Assembly: GCA_012837935.1 (NCBI GenBank)
Contig: DUQG01000008.1
Coordinates: forward strand, 62,001 to 126,000
DNA length: 64,000 nt
Direction of reading: 5' to 3'
Source of the DNA: Bacteroidales bacterium
Lineage (GTDB): Bacteria; Bacteroidota; Bacteroidia; Bacteroidales; Paludibacteraceae
The notes under the pieces are model-generated. The model was not told where the DNA came from. It was given only the letters and a program-made list of their open reading frames with translations, and did no database searches. Shown here in pieces: positions 25,392-34,791 of this stretch (position 1 is the first letter of the stretch; every line of letters starts with the position of its first letter). The translations under genes were made by a program, and so were the position numbers.

Positions 25392-26999
25392 ATGAAAACT
25401 AATATGAAAATAATCAATAAAATAGCGATTGCCTTAGTTTTAGGATTGGTATTTACTTTCACCTCTTGTTTTCAAGATTTGAACTTAGAGCCGATAGATC
25501 CTAACGTATCGCAGACATTTAATAAAGATGCCGTATTTGCTAAGGTGTATGCATCTATGTCAATTACGGGGATGAAAGGTGCCGACGGTATGCCTGACAT
25601 TAATACGGAGGTTATTGATGAGGGTACGTCTTCTTTCTTCAGAATGATATGGAACTTAAACGAATTACCTTCCGATGAAGCGCTTTGCTGCTGGATAGAT
25701 GACCCCGGTGTGGCTGACCTGAATGGAAATAAATGGTCTTCGTCGAATAAGATGGTAGCAGGTATGTATGCCCGCTTAACTTTTAACGTAACGCTTTGCA
25801 ACCACTTTCTTGAGCAAACTGAGGATTTGGATGATGCAGATACAGCAAGACAACGTGCAGAAGTAAGATTTATCAGAGCATTGAACTATTTCTACCTAAT
25901 GGACTTCTACGGCAATCCACCGTTTGCAGAAAAAGTATCAGCTGAAAATCCGACACAAAAAAGCCGCTCAGAGATGTTCTCATACATCGAATCAGAGCTT
26001 CTAGCTATTGAGCCGGAAATGTTTGATGCGCAGGCTGCACCTTATTACAGAGCTGACAAAGTAGCTGCATGGTTAATATTGTCAAGATTATATTTAAATG
26101 CTCAGGTTTACACAGGTACTGCACGTTGGGCTGATGCTGCTCTATATGCTAAAAAAGTAATTGACAGTAGTTATACATTGGCTAAACCATTCAATCATTT
26201 ATTTATGGGTGATAATGGTAAGCATGATGGTAGTGCTGTAAACAATGCTTGGCAAGAAATTATTCTTCCTATTGCATTTGATGGATTACAAACTAGAACA
26301 TGGGGTGGTGCGTTATTCTTAATTGCTTCTACTCGAAATGCAGATATGGGTGCTAGCGGAACAACAGAAAACTGGGCAGGTAATAGAGCAAGAGCAGCTT
26401 TGTCCAAAAAATTCTTCCCGACAGGCGTAATTCCACCGGGTGCTGACCCTACAGACCTATCTGGAGCAGCGGGTGATGATCGCGGAATGCTATTTTCAAA
26501 AGACAGAACATTTGAAATTGAAACAAACCGTGGAGTAGACTTTAAATTAGGTCTTTCTGTGGCTAAATTTACCAATTTACGTGCTGACGGTGGTGCAAAT
26601 AGAGACGGTCAAATGGTAGATATGGACGTGCCGTTCCTGAGAAAAGCCGAAGCTTATTTGACTTATGCCGAAGCAGTATTGAGAGACAACGCTGCAATTC
26701 AAGGTGGTTTGACAGCTAAAGATGCGGTAAATACATTGCGTGCTAGAGCAAATGCAACACCGTTTAATATTGTTGATTTGGATGTGGTGCTTGATGAGTG
26801 GTCACGTGAATTCTATTTTGAAGGACGTAGAAGAATGGACTTAATCCGTCACGATCGTTTCGGAGGAAGTGATTACAATTGGGACTGGAAAGGTGGAACC
26901 AAGGCGGGAAGTCAGTTTAGTAGAATTTACAATGTATTCCCTATTCCAATTTCAGATATAAATGCCAACGATAATCTTATACAGAACGAAGGCTACTAA
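25392..26999 (+). CDS. susD: SusD-like glycan-binding surface lipoprotein
   Basis: 535 residues. Lipobox in LVFTFTSC puts the lipidated Cys near residue 26, followed by FQDLNLEPIDPN as in SusD/RagB proteins. TPR-like helices (VRFIRALNYFYLMDFYGNPPF, near 155) and the conserved C-terminal WSREFYFEGRRRMDLIRHDRF are present. It caps the SusC barrel at the surface and binds starch chains. Eight bases after susC and 20 before the next gene, with no terminator, so co-transcribed. Confidence 0.96.
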   Translation: MKTNMKIINKIAIALVLGLVFTFTSCFQDLNLEPIDPNVSQTFNKDAVFAKVYASMSITGMKGADGMPDINTEVIDEGTSSFFRMIWNLNELPSDEALCCWIDDPGVADLNGNKWSSSNKMVAGMYARLTFNVTLCNHFLEQTEDLDDADTARQRAEVRFIRALNYFYLMDFYGNPPFAEKVSAENPTQKSRSEMFSYIESELLAIEPEMFDAQAAPYYRADKVAAWLILSRLYLNAQVYTGTARWADAALYAKKVIDSSYTLAKPFNHLFMGDNGKHDGSAVNNAWQEIILPIAFDGLQTRTWGGALFLIASTRNADMGASGTTENWAGNRARAALSKKFFPTGVIPPGADPTDLSGAAGDDRGMLFSKDRTFEIETNRGVDFKLGLSVAKFTNLRADGGANRDGQMVDMDVPFLRKAEAYLTYAEAVLRDNAAIQGGLTAKDAVNTLRARANATPFNIVDLDVVLDEWSREFYFEGRRRMDLIRHDRFGGSDYNWDWKGGTKAGSQFSRIYNVFPIPISDINANDNLIQNEGY

Positions 27000-27019
27000 T
27001 ACATTAAAAAATATAAGAT

Positions 27020-28225
27020 ATGAAGAAATATAATGTAGTATTATTTATTATGCTTTTGGCAGTTGGGCTAATCTCTTGTGAAGATACAGATAGAACCCCG
27101 ATTGTTAATCAGAAAGCTTTGGACGGTGGATTGACGTTCCACTTGAACACTCCGACTTATGCTAATCTTGTTTATAGCTTGTCGCCGGAGTTAGCAGATG
27201 CACCTTTTGATACGCTAACTTGTGCACAGCCGGAGTACGGATTCTCTACAGCTACAGTTTATACTGTTCAAGTAGGTTTTGATGATCAATTTACGGATAG
27301 CACTCAGTTCCGCGACCTGCCAAATAAATTCCAATGGGAAAAAATGGCTCCTAAGGCAGGGGAATTAAATATGGCAATAGTAGAACTTTACGGTGAAACT
27401 GCAACTCCCGAAATGGTTGAGGTTCAGAGAGATGTATATGTTAGACTAAAAGCACTTCCGGTAAACTTTAGACAAGAGGAAGGAACTATCAAACCGGCTT
27501 ATTCTAACGCAATTAAACTTCAAGTAAAACCTTACTATGTGAAGCTTAAACCAGCCGATCCAAAACCATACTTTATTATTGGTTTGGCTGATGGTAACTG
27601 GAATAACTCATTTGATGGTATTGGAACTTCTGTGTTCCCAATGAACTTGGTAGATGGATTTAAGTATGATAAAGAAACCGGAGCGGGTGAATTTGAATTT
27701 GTTGGTTACTTTGAAGCTGCAAGATCCTTCAAGCTGATTCGCGACTTAGGTAGTTGGGGTGAGCAATGGGGTAATGCCGGTGCACCTGGAATTGACAATT
27801 TTGCTCATAATGATGGTGGCTCTAGTAACCTACAGGTACCAGCAGATGGTTATTATAAGATTACGCTAAACTCTATTACTAATATATTGACTATAGACCC
27901 TGTAGCAGTAACACCAAAAGTATTTGCTTCTATTGGAATGATTGGTGATATTAACGGATGGAGCAGCGACATAGTTATGACTAAGGTTGATCCTGCTAAT
28001 CCTAACAATCACGTATGGTACACTACTTATACCTTTGATGCTGATGCTGCTGCCGGTGGTGGAGTGAAATTCCGTGCTGATGGTGATTGGGCTGACAACT
28101 GGGGTGGTAAAACATTCCCATTCTCATCAGCGCCTGCAGGTGATAATATTATGTATAAAGCCGGAACCTATATTATTATTTTTAATGATATATCCGGAAC
28201 CTATTACTTCTTTGAAAAAAACTAA
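27020..28225 (+). CDS. susE: SusE-like starch-binding lipoprotein
   Basis: 401 residues. Lipobox AVGLISC (Cys20). The N-terminal SusE domain, about 25-170, is an Ig-like fold (GGLTFHLNTPTYANLVYSLS). Two C-terminal starch-binding modules start at about 188 (PYFIIGLADGNWNN) and 296 (FASIGMIGDINGWSSD), each with Trp residues suited to glucan stacking. SusE and SusF are non-catalytic surface binding proteins that hold starch near SusG/SusCD. The gene sits 20 bp after susD. Module number and Trp positions are seen; glucan binding is inferred from the family. Confidence 0.88.
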   Translation: MKKYNVVLFIMLLAVGLISCEDTDRTPIVNQKALDGGLTFHLNTPTYANLVYSLSPELADAPFDTLTCAQPEYGFSTATVYTVQVGFDDQFTDSTQFRDLPNKFQWEKMAPKAGELNMAIVELYGETATPEMVEVQRDVYVRLKALPVNFRQEEGTIKPAYSNAIKLQVKPYYVKLKPADPKPYFIIGLADGNWNNSFDGIGTSVFPMNLVDGFKYDKETGAGEFEFVGYFEAARSFKLIRDLGSWGEQWGNAGAPGIDNFAHNDGGSSNLQVPADGYYKITLNSITNILTIDPVAVTPKVFASIGMIGDINGWSSDIVMTKVDPANPNNHVWYTTYTFDADAAAGGGVKFRADGDWADNWGGKTFPFSSAPAGDNIMYKAGTYIIIFNDISGTYYFFEKN

Positions 28226-28238
28226 TTGTTTTCTAATA

Positions 28239-28272
28239 ACAATACGTTCTGCTGTAATACAGAACGTATTGT
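28239..28272 (+). promoter_or_regulatory. Intercistronic hairpin between susE and susF
   Basis: 13-bp inverted repeat, ACAATACGTTCTG against CAGAACGTATTGT, with an 8-base loop and no long T run. It probably stabilises or partly terminates the transcript, lowering expression downstream relative to susCD. Confidence 0.6.
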
Positions 28273-28298
28273 ATTAGCATACATAAAAAATATTTTAT

Positions 28299-29756
28299 AT
28301 GAAAAAAATAACTTTATATCTGTTCACACTGTTGGTAGCAGTATTTGCTTTTCATTCTTGTGAAGACCCTTATGCAGGTCAAGAATCTGCTCTACCAACT
28401 ATTTTTGAACAAGGTGCTGTTCAGTCAGCAGATGGTTTTGTTTTTGCTCTTAACCAAGAGGTAACAACACCTATCACATATACTGAGGAAGACTTGGCAA
28501 ATGAGAAAGTTTATCAAATAATACAGACCAACTCAACTCCGAATCTACCTGAAGGTACAAGTGTAACATTTGAACTTGAAGCTTCGGATACGAAAGATTT
28601 TGTTAAAGTCGTATCGCTTCCTTCAGAAAGTGCTGATAATGGAGCTACTGTAAAAGTTACAGACCTTGATGCAGCTGTAAAAAGTCTTTATGGTCGTGCT
28701 CCATACGAGCGTGATGTGTATGTTAGAGCAACTTATTATTTAGTTAAAGAAAACTCTTCCGTACAAGGGGTAACACCGATTGTTCTTGGTCCTATCAAAA
28801 TAACACCGATAGCACCGGTTATCGAAACTGAATATTACCTTATCGGTAATCTTAACGGTTGGGATATTACTAATTTGGATGCATATAAGTTTAACCATAG
28901 CGGTAAAGATGTGTATGAAGATCCAATTTTCACTATCTTAGTACCTTCGATGTTGGATGGCGACGGAAACGGATACTTCAAAATTGTTCCGAAGTCCAGT
29001 AAAGAAGCTGCTTCTTGGGATGGTGTGTTAGGAAATCCGATAGATGGAAATACCGAATTGGAAGGTGAGATTATTGTGGAAAATGCACAGGCTATGCGCG
29101 TAACTGAGCCGGGATGGGTGAAAATTACGCTTGACATGCTATCTTATACTTACACCATCGAAATTATTGGTGAAATGCCTCTAAAATTGTATGTTCCCGG
29201 TGGTCACCAAGGATGGAATCCCGGAGCTGCACCATTTGTTTACAACCGTAACTTTGACATGAAGTTTGACGGGTATGTTTACTTCAGTGCGGGCAATGAG
29301 TTCAAATTTACATCTCAACCAAATTGGGACGGAATAAACTACGGTAACGGTGGAGAAGGTATATTATCAGATGATGGCGGTGCAGGTAATTTAAGCGTTG
29401 CAGAAGATGGATACTACAGACTGAGCGTTGATTTATCAGGTTCACCATATACTTATTCAGCGGTTAAAACTGAATGGGGATTAATTGGTGATGCTACGGC
29501 AGGTGGCTGGGATAATTCCACAGCAATGACGTACAATGCAGATACTAAGCTTTGGACAGTTGTAACAAACTTAGAAGCAGGTAAATCATTTAAGTTCCGT
29601 GCAAACAATGCTTGGGAAATTAATCTTGGTGGTGCTGCTGATAATTTAAGTTATAATGGCGATAATATCGAAGTAACAACAGGTGGTAAGTATCTCATTT
29701 CTTTAGATTTATCTAATCCTGAAGCTTACAAATTTACAATGACTGCTGTTGAGTAA
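28299..29756 (+). CDS. susF: SusF-like starch-binding lipoprotein with three binding modules
   Basis: 485 residues. Signal peptide and lipobox-like VFAFHSC (Cys21), then an N-terminal SusE/F Ig-like domain (about 25-175). Three glucan-binding modules follow, starting near 185 (YYLIGNLNGWDITN), 293 (LKLYVPGGHQGWNPG) and 390 (EWGLIGDATAGGWDN). This matches the one-domain-plus-three-CBM plan of SusF, whereas the gene before it has two. Located on the outer surface. A hairpin precedes the gene and another follows it. The exact glucan preference is not readable. Confidence 0.88.
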   Translation: MKKITLYLFTLLVAVFAFHSCEDPYAGQESALPTIFEQGAVQSADGFVFALNQEVTTPITYTEEDLANEKVYQIIQTNSTPNLPEGTSVTFELEASDTKDFVKVVSLPSESADNGATVKVTDLDAAVKSLYGRAPYERDVYVRATYYLVKENSSVQGVTPIVLGPIKITPIAPVIETEYYLIGNLNGWDITNLDAYKFNHSGKDVYEDPIFTILVPSMLDGDGNGYFKIVPKSSKEAASWDGVLGNPIDGNTELEGEIIVENAQAMRVTEPGWVKITLDMLSYTYTIEIIGEMPLKLYVPGGHQGWNPGAAPFVYNRNFDMKFDGYVYFSAGNEFKFTSQPNWDGINYGNGGEGILSDDGGAGNLSVAEDGYYRLSVDLSGSPYTYSAVKTEWGLIGDATAGGWDNSTAMTYNADTKLWTVVTNLEAGKSFKFRANNAWEINLGGAADNLSYNGDNIEVTTGGKYLISLDLSNPEAYKFTMTAVE

Positions 29757-29774
29757 TCATAGCAACAATAAATT

Positions 29775-29804
29775 CAAATGCACGGCTCATTTGCCGTGCA
29801 TTTG
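29775..29804 (+). promoter_or_regulatory. Intercistronic hairpin between susF and the GH13 gene
   Basis: Perfect 12-bp stem CAAATGCACGGC / GCCGTGCATTTG with a 6-base loop. No T run follows, so it is more likely an attenuating or RNA-stabilising element than a full terminator. The GH13 ATG is 25 bases downstream. Confidence 0.65.
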
Positions 29805-29828
29805 TTGCTTTAAATCAAAATATTTATC

Positions 29829-31658
29829 ATGAAAAAAATAGCATCTTTTCTTCTTTTTGTTACTCTTTTTTGTTTTACATCAAAAGCGTCCAATCCAAAT
29901 CCACCCGAATGGGCTAAAAATGTAATTTGGTATCAGATTTTTGTAGAAAGATTTCACAACGGCGACCCAATTAATGACCCAACTCCGGCAAATACAACAG
30001 TAGAGGATATGAAAATTTTCCCGCCGGAAGGTTGGCAAATATCTGATTGGATAAGCAATTGGTTTGAACGTCAGCCGTGGGAGCGTGATAGTACGCAAGG
30101 TTTTAATGCTGTTATTCAGGCTCGTCGGTATGGAGGAGATTTACAGGGAGTTTTGGATAAGTTGGATTACTTGGAAGACTTAGGTATTACTGCCGTTTAC
30201 TTTAATCCGATAAATGATGCGCCTTCCCTGCACAAATACGATGCTCGTAATTATCATCACATTGATGTGAACTTTGGACCCGATCCCGAAGGCGATATAA
30301 AAATAATAGCATCGGAAGACCCGAATGACCCGACAACTTGGAAATGGACTTCGGCTGATAAAATGTTTTTGAAGCTTGTTGACGAATTTCACAAGCGTGG
30401 AATTCGCGTAATCTTGGATTATTCTTGGAACCATACCGGAACTAAATTCTGGGCTTGGCAAGATATTCTAAAAAATCAAGGAAACTCAGCATATAAGGAT
30501 TGGTATGAAATAGCCTCTTTTGATAATCCAGCTACACCGGAGAATGAATTTAAATACAACGGTTGGGGTGGGTATCTTTACCTACCGGAACTAAAAAAAG
30601 TGGATATTACTACCAAACGGAATCATGGATTACCTTATGAAGGTAATATTCATGAAGGACCGAAAAAACATATTTTTGACGTAACAAAACGTTGGCTTGC
30701 ACCCGATGGCGATATTTCCAAAGGAATTGACGGTTATCGTTTGGATGTGGCAGATCAAATAGGTTTAGGATTTTGGCGTGATTATCGCACTTTTGTAAAG
30801 AGCATTAATCCTGATGCGTATCTTGTGGGTGAAATTTGGTGGGAAAAGTGGCCCGACAAAATGATGGATCCTGCACCTTATATGCAAGGCGATATGTTCG
30901 ATGCGGTAATGTTCTATCAAGTTTACAAGCCTGCACGTGACTTCTTTAATAACACAGAAACGGAAATTACAGCATCACAATTGCGGGATTCTTTGGAGTG
31001 GCAATGGAACAATATTCCCGATAAAAACGAATATGCTATGATGAATGTAGCGGCTTCTCATGATGCACCACGTTTGTTGAGTGATTTTTACAATAAAAAT
31101 CGATATAAGTACAAGCCTAATCCGGAAGAAAATCCTGATTATAAAACAGGTAAACCCGACAAAGAGGCTTATAAAAGGCTAAATCTCTATCTGGTTCATG
31201 CGTTTACTACACTTGGTTCACCTCATATCTGGAACGGCGATGAAATGGGAATGTGGGGCGCTGATGACCCGAACTGCCGCAAACCGCTGATGTGGAAAGA
31301 GATGAAGTTTGAAAAAGAGTATCGCAATAATATTCAAGAAGGGAAAAAAGAGTATGATAAGTTGAAATTCAATAAAAAACAATTTGCTTTTTATAAGAAA
31401 TTAATAAACATCAGAAAAGAAAATCCGGTTTTGGCGTTTGGAGAGTTCAATTTCTTAGTTTCCGAAGGTAAAAAGTTGGCTTATTCCAGAACTGATGGCA
31501 AGGATGAGATTATTGTAATTTTCAATTTGGAAAATAAAACAGAAAAATTCTTTATTCCCGAAGGTAAATATAAGGACTTGCTGACCGGAAAAACTTACAA
31601 GAAACCAAACGTGAAATTAAAATCAATGAAAGCGTTGATACTTAAAAGAGAGAAATAA
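29829..31658 (+). CDS. GH13 alpha-amylase family enzyme of the sus operon
   Basis: 609 residues. Signal peptide (about 1-20) without a good lipobox, so probably periplasmic. The barrel begins at once (AKNVIWYQIFVERFHNGD), with no N-terminal carbohydrate-binding domain. Catalytic residues are Asp306 (GYRLDVADQ), Glu335 (YLVGEIWWEK) and Asp412 (AASHDAPR). A long insert follows strand 3, with acidic segments. A short C-terminal beta domain ends in KSMKALILKREK. Likely hydrolyses maltodextrins after import. Last gene of the rightward operon, 72 bp after susF with a hairpin between. The product pattern cannot be told. Confidence 0.92.
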   Translation: MKKIASFLLFVTLFCFTSKASNPNPPEWAKNVIWYQIFVERFHNGDPINDPTPANTTVEDMKIFPPEGWQISDWISNWFERQPWERDSTQGFNAVIQARRYGGDLQGVLDKLDYLEDLGITAVYFNPINDAPSLHKYDARNYHHIDVNFGPDPEGDIKIIASEDPNDPTTWKWTSADKMFLKLVDEFHKRGIRVILDYSWNHTGTKFWAWQDILKNQGNSAYKDWYEIASFDNPATPENEFKYNGWGGYLYLPELKKVDITTKRNHGLPYEGNIHEGPKKHIFDVTKRWLAPDGDISKGIDGYRLDVADQIGLGFWRDYRTFVKSINPDAYLVGEIWWEKWPDKMMDPAPYMQGDMFDAVMFYQVYKPARDFFNNTETEITASQLRDSLEWQWNNIPDKNEYAMMNVAASHDAPRLLSDFYNKNRYKYKPNPEENPDYKTGKPDKEAYKRLNLYLVHAFTTLGSPHIWNGDEMGMWGADDPNCRKPLMWKEMKFEKEYRNNIQEGKKEYDKLKFNKKQFAFYKKLINIRKENPVLAFGEFNFLVSEGKKLAYSRTDGKDEIIVIFNLENKTEKFFIPEGKYKDLLTGKTYKKPNVKLKSMKALILKREK

Positions 31659-31675
31659 ATTTGAAAATCTGCTTT

Positions 31676-31689
31676 TTCAAACGTTTGCG
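31676..31689. promoter_or_regulatory. Operator candidate upstream of the type IX secreted amylase gene
   Basis: TTCAAACGTTTGCG matches the perfect site TGCAAACGTTTGCA at 12 of 14 positions and keeps the core CAAACGTTTG. Its centre (31682.5) is 61.5 bases upstream of the first T of the -7 box at 31744, the same distance as at susC and lacI. Confidence 0.7.
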
Positions 31690-31743
31690 CCTTATTAAGT
31701 TTGTATTTAAGCACCTAAACTTTAGACAGAAAACTAATTGAAT

Positions 31744-31751
31744 TATTTTTG
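31744..31751 (+). promoter_or_regulatory. -7 promoter element TATTTTTG for the type IX secreted amylase gene
   Basis: Matches TAnnTTTG, 74 bases before the ATG at 31818. A weak TTT at 31721-31723 could serve as -33. It shows that this gene has its own promoter downstream of the sus operon. Confidence 0.6.
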
Positions 31752-31817
31752 TAATCTCTAGAAGTAGAACATTTTAATCTATTCCTATTTATTAATAACT
31801 ATTGAATTGAATATATC

Positions 31818-34559
31818 ATGAAAAAAACTACAATTTTTACGGCAATAGCTCTAATGTTTTCCGTATGGAGTTATGCTCAAATTATTACTTCCACGCCCGC
31901 ATTTGTAACTAAAGATTACAATGGCGAGATTGAAATTATATTTGATGCTGCACAAGGCACGGCAGGTCTAAAAGACTATACCGGCACTGACGGGATTTAT
32001 GCTCATACAGGCGTAATTACATCTGAGAGCACAAGCGGAAGCGACTGGAAACATGCGCCAACTTGGGGTGATAATAGTGACAAATACAAACTTACCTCGC
32101 TTGGAAACAACAAGTGGAAATTACTTATTACACCCAATATAGCTACCTATTACGGGTTAAACACCGGGGAAGTAGTAGAAAAATTAGCTTTTGTTTTTAG
32201 AAATGGACTTAAAACCAAAGAAGGTAAAGATACGGGTGGTAAAGATATTTACTTGACCGTTTATGATGCCGGATTAAATGTAAACTTTACAAATCCCGCT
32301 TCCAATAAATCGGTTGCAGTTGGCACTACAGAAAATATCAGTATTGCTGCGTCTATTGAAGCGAATCTAGAGTTGCTTATAGATGGTGCCAGTGTGAAAA
32401 CCGCAAGTGCTACAAAATCACTAACTTATTCCCATACATTTGCAAATAGTGGCGATTATCAGTTGGTGGCTAAAGCAGTAGCCGGTGAACAAACAAAATA
32501 CGACACAGTTTATGTGAATGTACCTACACCTGTTACTAATCAAGCTCGTCCTTCCGGATATAAAGATGGTATTACCTATTCTGAAGATGGTACACAGGCA
32601 ACATTAATCATGTATGCGCCCAATAAGAAGAATGTATTCCTAATCGGCGATATGACTGATTGGCGACAAAAAAATGAATATCAACTTAAAAAAGACGGTA
32701 ATTATTGGTGGATTACGCTAACAGGCTTAACGCCCGGCAAACTTTATGGATTCCAATATCTAGTAGATGGAGTTTTACGTGTAACGGATGCTTATACTGA
32801 GCTTGTTCTTGACCCTTGGAGCGATAAATGGATTAACGAACATCATCAGATTTATCCTAACATTCCTGCTTATCCGGAAGGGAAAACAGATGGTTTAGTG
32901 GCAACTTTACAAAGTAAAAAACCTGCGTACAATTGGGAAGTGACCAACTTTAAAATTGAAAATCCGGATAATGTGGTAATCTATGAACTACTACTGAGAG
33001 ATTTTACTCCTGAAAAATCCTTGGAAGCAGCCATCGGAAAACTTGATTATTTGAAAGATCTTGGAATTACTGCTGTTGAATTGATGCCAATTCAAGAATT
33101 TGATGGAAATGATAGTTGGGGATATGACCCAAATCACTTCTTTGCACCGGATAAAGCTTACGGTTCACCCGAAATGTATAAGAAATTTATAGATGAGTGT
33201 CACAAGCGCGGAATGGCTGTGATTATTGATAAGGTTTTCAATCACGCTACCGGACTGCACCCTTTTGCTAAACTTTACTGGAATGATGCTACCAATAAAA
33301 CTACAACAGAGAACCCGTGGTTTAACGTGGATGCACCGCACGGATTTAGTGTGTTCCATGATTTTAATCACAGTTTCGCAGGAACTAAAGAACACTTTAA
33401 GCGAGTTCTTCAGTATTGGCTGACAGAATATAAAGTAGATGGCTTCCGTATGGACTTAACAAAAGGATTTACTCAAAAATCGGGTACGGAAAACACCTTT
33501 GACCAAGAGCGAGTTAACAACTTGAATGAGTATTACAATGCTGTAAAAGAAGTAAATCCCAATGCAATGTTTATTTTAGAACATTTTGTAGGCGGAAGTG
33601 AAGAGCCTACATTGGCTAATGCCGGAATGTATATCTGGCGAAATGTAAATAACGCATTCAGCCAATCAGCAATGGGTTTTCAAGCAGACTCCGACTTTGG
33701 TGGAATGAATTCATTGCCGCGCAAATGGGTTGGTTATGCAGAAAGCCACGATGAAGAGCGAAATTTCTATAAAGCAAAAGCATTCGGAAATGGTGTAATA
33801 AAAACAGACTCTATTGTTCGTATTGGCAGAGTTCCATTAAATGTGGCATTTACCGCACTTACACCGGGACCAAAAATGATTTGGCAATTTGGTGAGTTGG
33901 GTTATGATTATGCAATCAACTCATTGGGTGGACGTACGGCTAAAAAACCTTCAGCATTTCCGCTGTTAGACTTGCCACATCGCAAAGAAGCATATATGAA
34001 ATCAGCAAAGGCTATAACTTTGAAAAAAATGTTCCCAAAAGCATTTACAGAAGGTAACTATAGTTTACAAATTTCCGGAAATGATTGGGCTAATGGTAGG
34101 CGAGTGGCATTGACGCATGCAGATTTGAACATGGTAATGATGGGTAACTTTCAGCCAAGTGGAACAGCATCGACTTATCCTAATTTCCCCAAAAACGGAA
34201 CATGGTACGAACTTATGTCCGGCGAAGAGCTGAATGTAACTAACACGAATATGACGCTATCGATTAATGGTGGTGAGGTGAAAATTTACACCGACAGAAA
34301 AGTAACGATAAACACCAGCACAGAAGAACTGAGCCAAGCACCGGAATTAAGCATTTTCCCAAATGTAACAGACGGTAAAATTTGGATATCAACAAGTTCG
34401 GATGTGCAAAGTGTGGTAATTTATAATGTACAAGGTGCTATTGTTAGAAAATACGACCAAGTGCAGGAAGTAGATGCATCAGACTTTACTTCAGGATTGT
34501 ACTTGATGGAAATCCAGACAAATAAAGGAAGAAAAGTAGAAAGGTTTGTAAGAAAATAG
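31818..34559 (+). CDS. Secreted GH13 amylase/pullulanase-like enzyme with type IX secretion tail
   Basis: 913 residues. Signal peptide to about 20 (MFSVWSYAQ). N-terminal beta domains cover about 25-235. An E-set/CBM48-like domain (about 255-345, MYAPNKKNVFLIGDMTDWRQ) precedes the barrel (about 385-760), with catalytic Asp546 (GFRMDLTKGF), Glu588 (FILEHFVG) and Asp645 (AESHDEERN). The last 70 residues, from 844 (LSIFPNVTDGKIWI to GLYLMEIQTNKGRKVERF), are a type A type IX secretion sorting domain. The enzyme should therefore cross the outer membrane and be released or anchored at the surface. It carries its own promoter and operator candidate, so it is co-regulated with, but not part of, the sus operon. 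Linkage specificity unknown. Confidence 0.92.
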   Translation: MKKTTIFTAIALMFSVWSYAQIITSTPAFVTKDYNGEIEIIFDAAQGTAGLKDYTGTDGIYAHTGVITSESTSGSDWKHAPTWGDNSDKYKLTSLGNNKWKLLITPNIATYYGLNTGEVVEKLAFVFRNGLKTKEGKDTGGKDIYLTVYDAGLNVNFTNPASNKSVAVGTTENISIAASIEANLELLIDGASVKTASATKSLTYSHTFANSGDYQLVAKAVAGEQTKYDTVYVNVPTPVTNQARPSGYKDGITYSEDGTQATLIMYAPNKKNVFLIGDMTDWRQKNEYQLKKDGNYWWITLTGLTPGKLYGFQYLVDGVLRVTDAYTELVLDPWSDKWINEHHQIYPNIPAYPEGKTDGLVATLQSKKPAYNWEVTNFKIENPDNVVIYELLLRDFTPEKSLEAAIGKLDYLKDLGITAVELMPIQEFDGNDSWGYDPNHFFAPDKAYGSPEMYKKFIDECHKRGMAVIIDKVFNHATGLHPFAKLYWNDATNKTTTENPWFNVDAPHGFSVFHDFNHSFAGTKEHFKRVLQYWLTEYKVDGFRMDLTKGFTQKSGTENTFDQERVNNLNEYYNAVKEVNPNAMFILEHFVGGSEEPTLANAGMYIWRNVNNAFSQSAMGFQADSDFGGMNSLPRKWVGYAESHDEERNFYKAKAFGNGVIKTDSIVRIGRVPLNVAFTALTPGPKMIWQFGELGYDYAINSLGGRTAKKPSAFPLLDLPHRKEAYMKSAKAITLKKMFPKAFTEGNYSLQISGNDWANGRRVALTHADLNMVMMGNFQPSGTASTYPNFPKNGTWYELMSGEELNVTNTNMTLSINGGEVKIYTDRKVTINTSTEELSQAPELSIFPNVTDGKIWISTSSDVQSVVIYNVQGAIVRKYDQVQEVDASDFTSGLYLMEIQTNKGRKVERFVRK

Positions 34560-34612
34560 ATGGTTAAGAAGTAGATGATTGGTTAAAAAGTAGATTGGTT
34601 AATGGGAAAAGG

Positions 34613-34643
34613 GAGTTTCACTAGTTTGAAACTCTCTTTTTTT
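34613..34643 (+). terminator. Rho-independent terminator after the type IX secreted amylase gene
   Basis: Stem GAGTTTCA / TGAAACTC (34613-34620, 34627-34634) followed by CTTTTTTT. Confidence 0.8.
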
Positions 34644-34666
34644 GTGGACAATCGACTTCTATGGGA

Positions 34667-34688
34667 CAATCGGTTTCCCAACCGATTG
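34667..34688. repeat. 22-bp palindrome CAATCGGTT-N4-AACCGATTG
   Basis: Perfect 9-bp arms around TCCC. It lies between the amylase terminator and the 33-bp palindrome. No T run follows. Non-coding hairpin of unknown role. Confidence 0.5.
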
Positions 34689-34696
34689 AAAACAAC

Positions 34697-34729
34697 ACCC
34701 AGCGACTGGCTTCAAGCCAGTCGCTGGGT
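34697..34729. repeat. 33-bp perfect palindrome, copy 1 (3' side of pnp)
   Basis: Arms ACCCAGCGACTGGCTT and AAGCCAGTCGCTGGGT around a single C. An identical 33-bp copy is at 37076-37108, on the other side of pnp. Confidence 0.85.
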
Positions 34730-34734
34730 AAGAT

Positions 34735-34771
34735 AAAAAAACTGCCGCAGTATCTTAACTACGGCAGTTTT
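34735..34771 (-). terminator. Rho-independent terminator after pnp
   Basis: Stem AAAACTGCCG / CGGCAGTTTT with a 15-base loop. On the minus strand it runs into T residues (plus-strand A run at 34735-34740), 21 bases past the pnp stop. Confidence 0.75.
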
Positions 34772-34791
34772 GCATTTATCTAAAACTTAGA

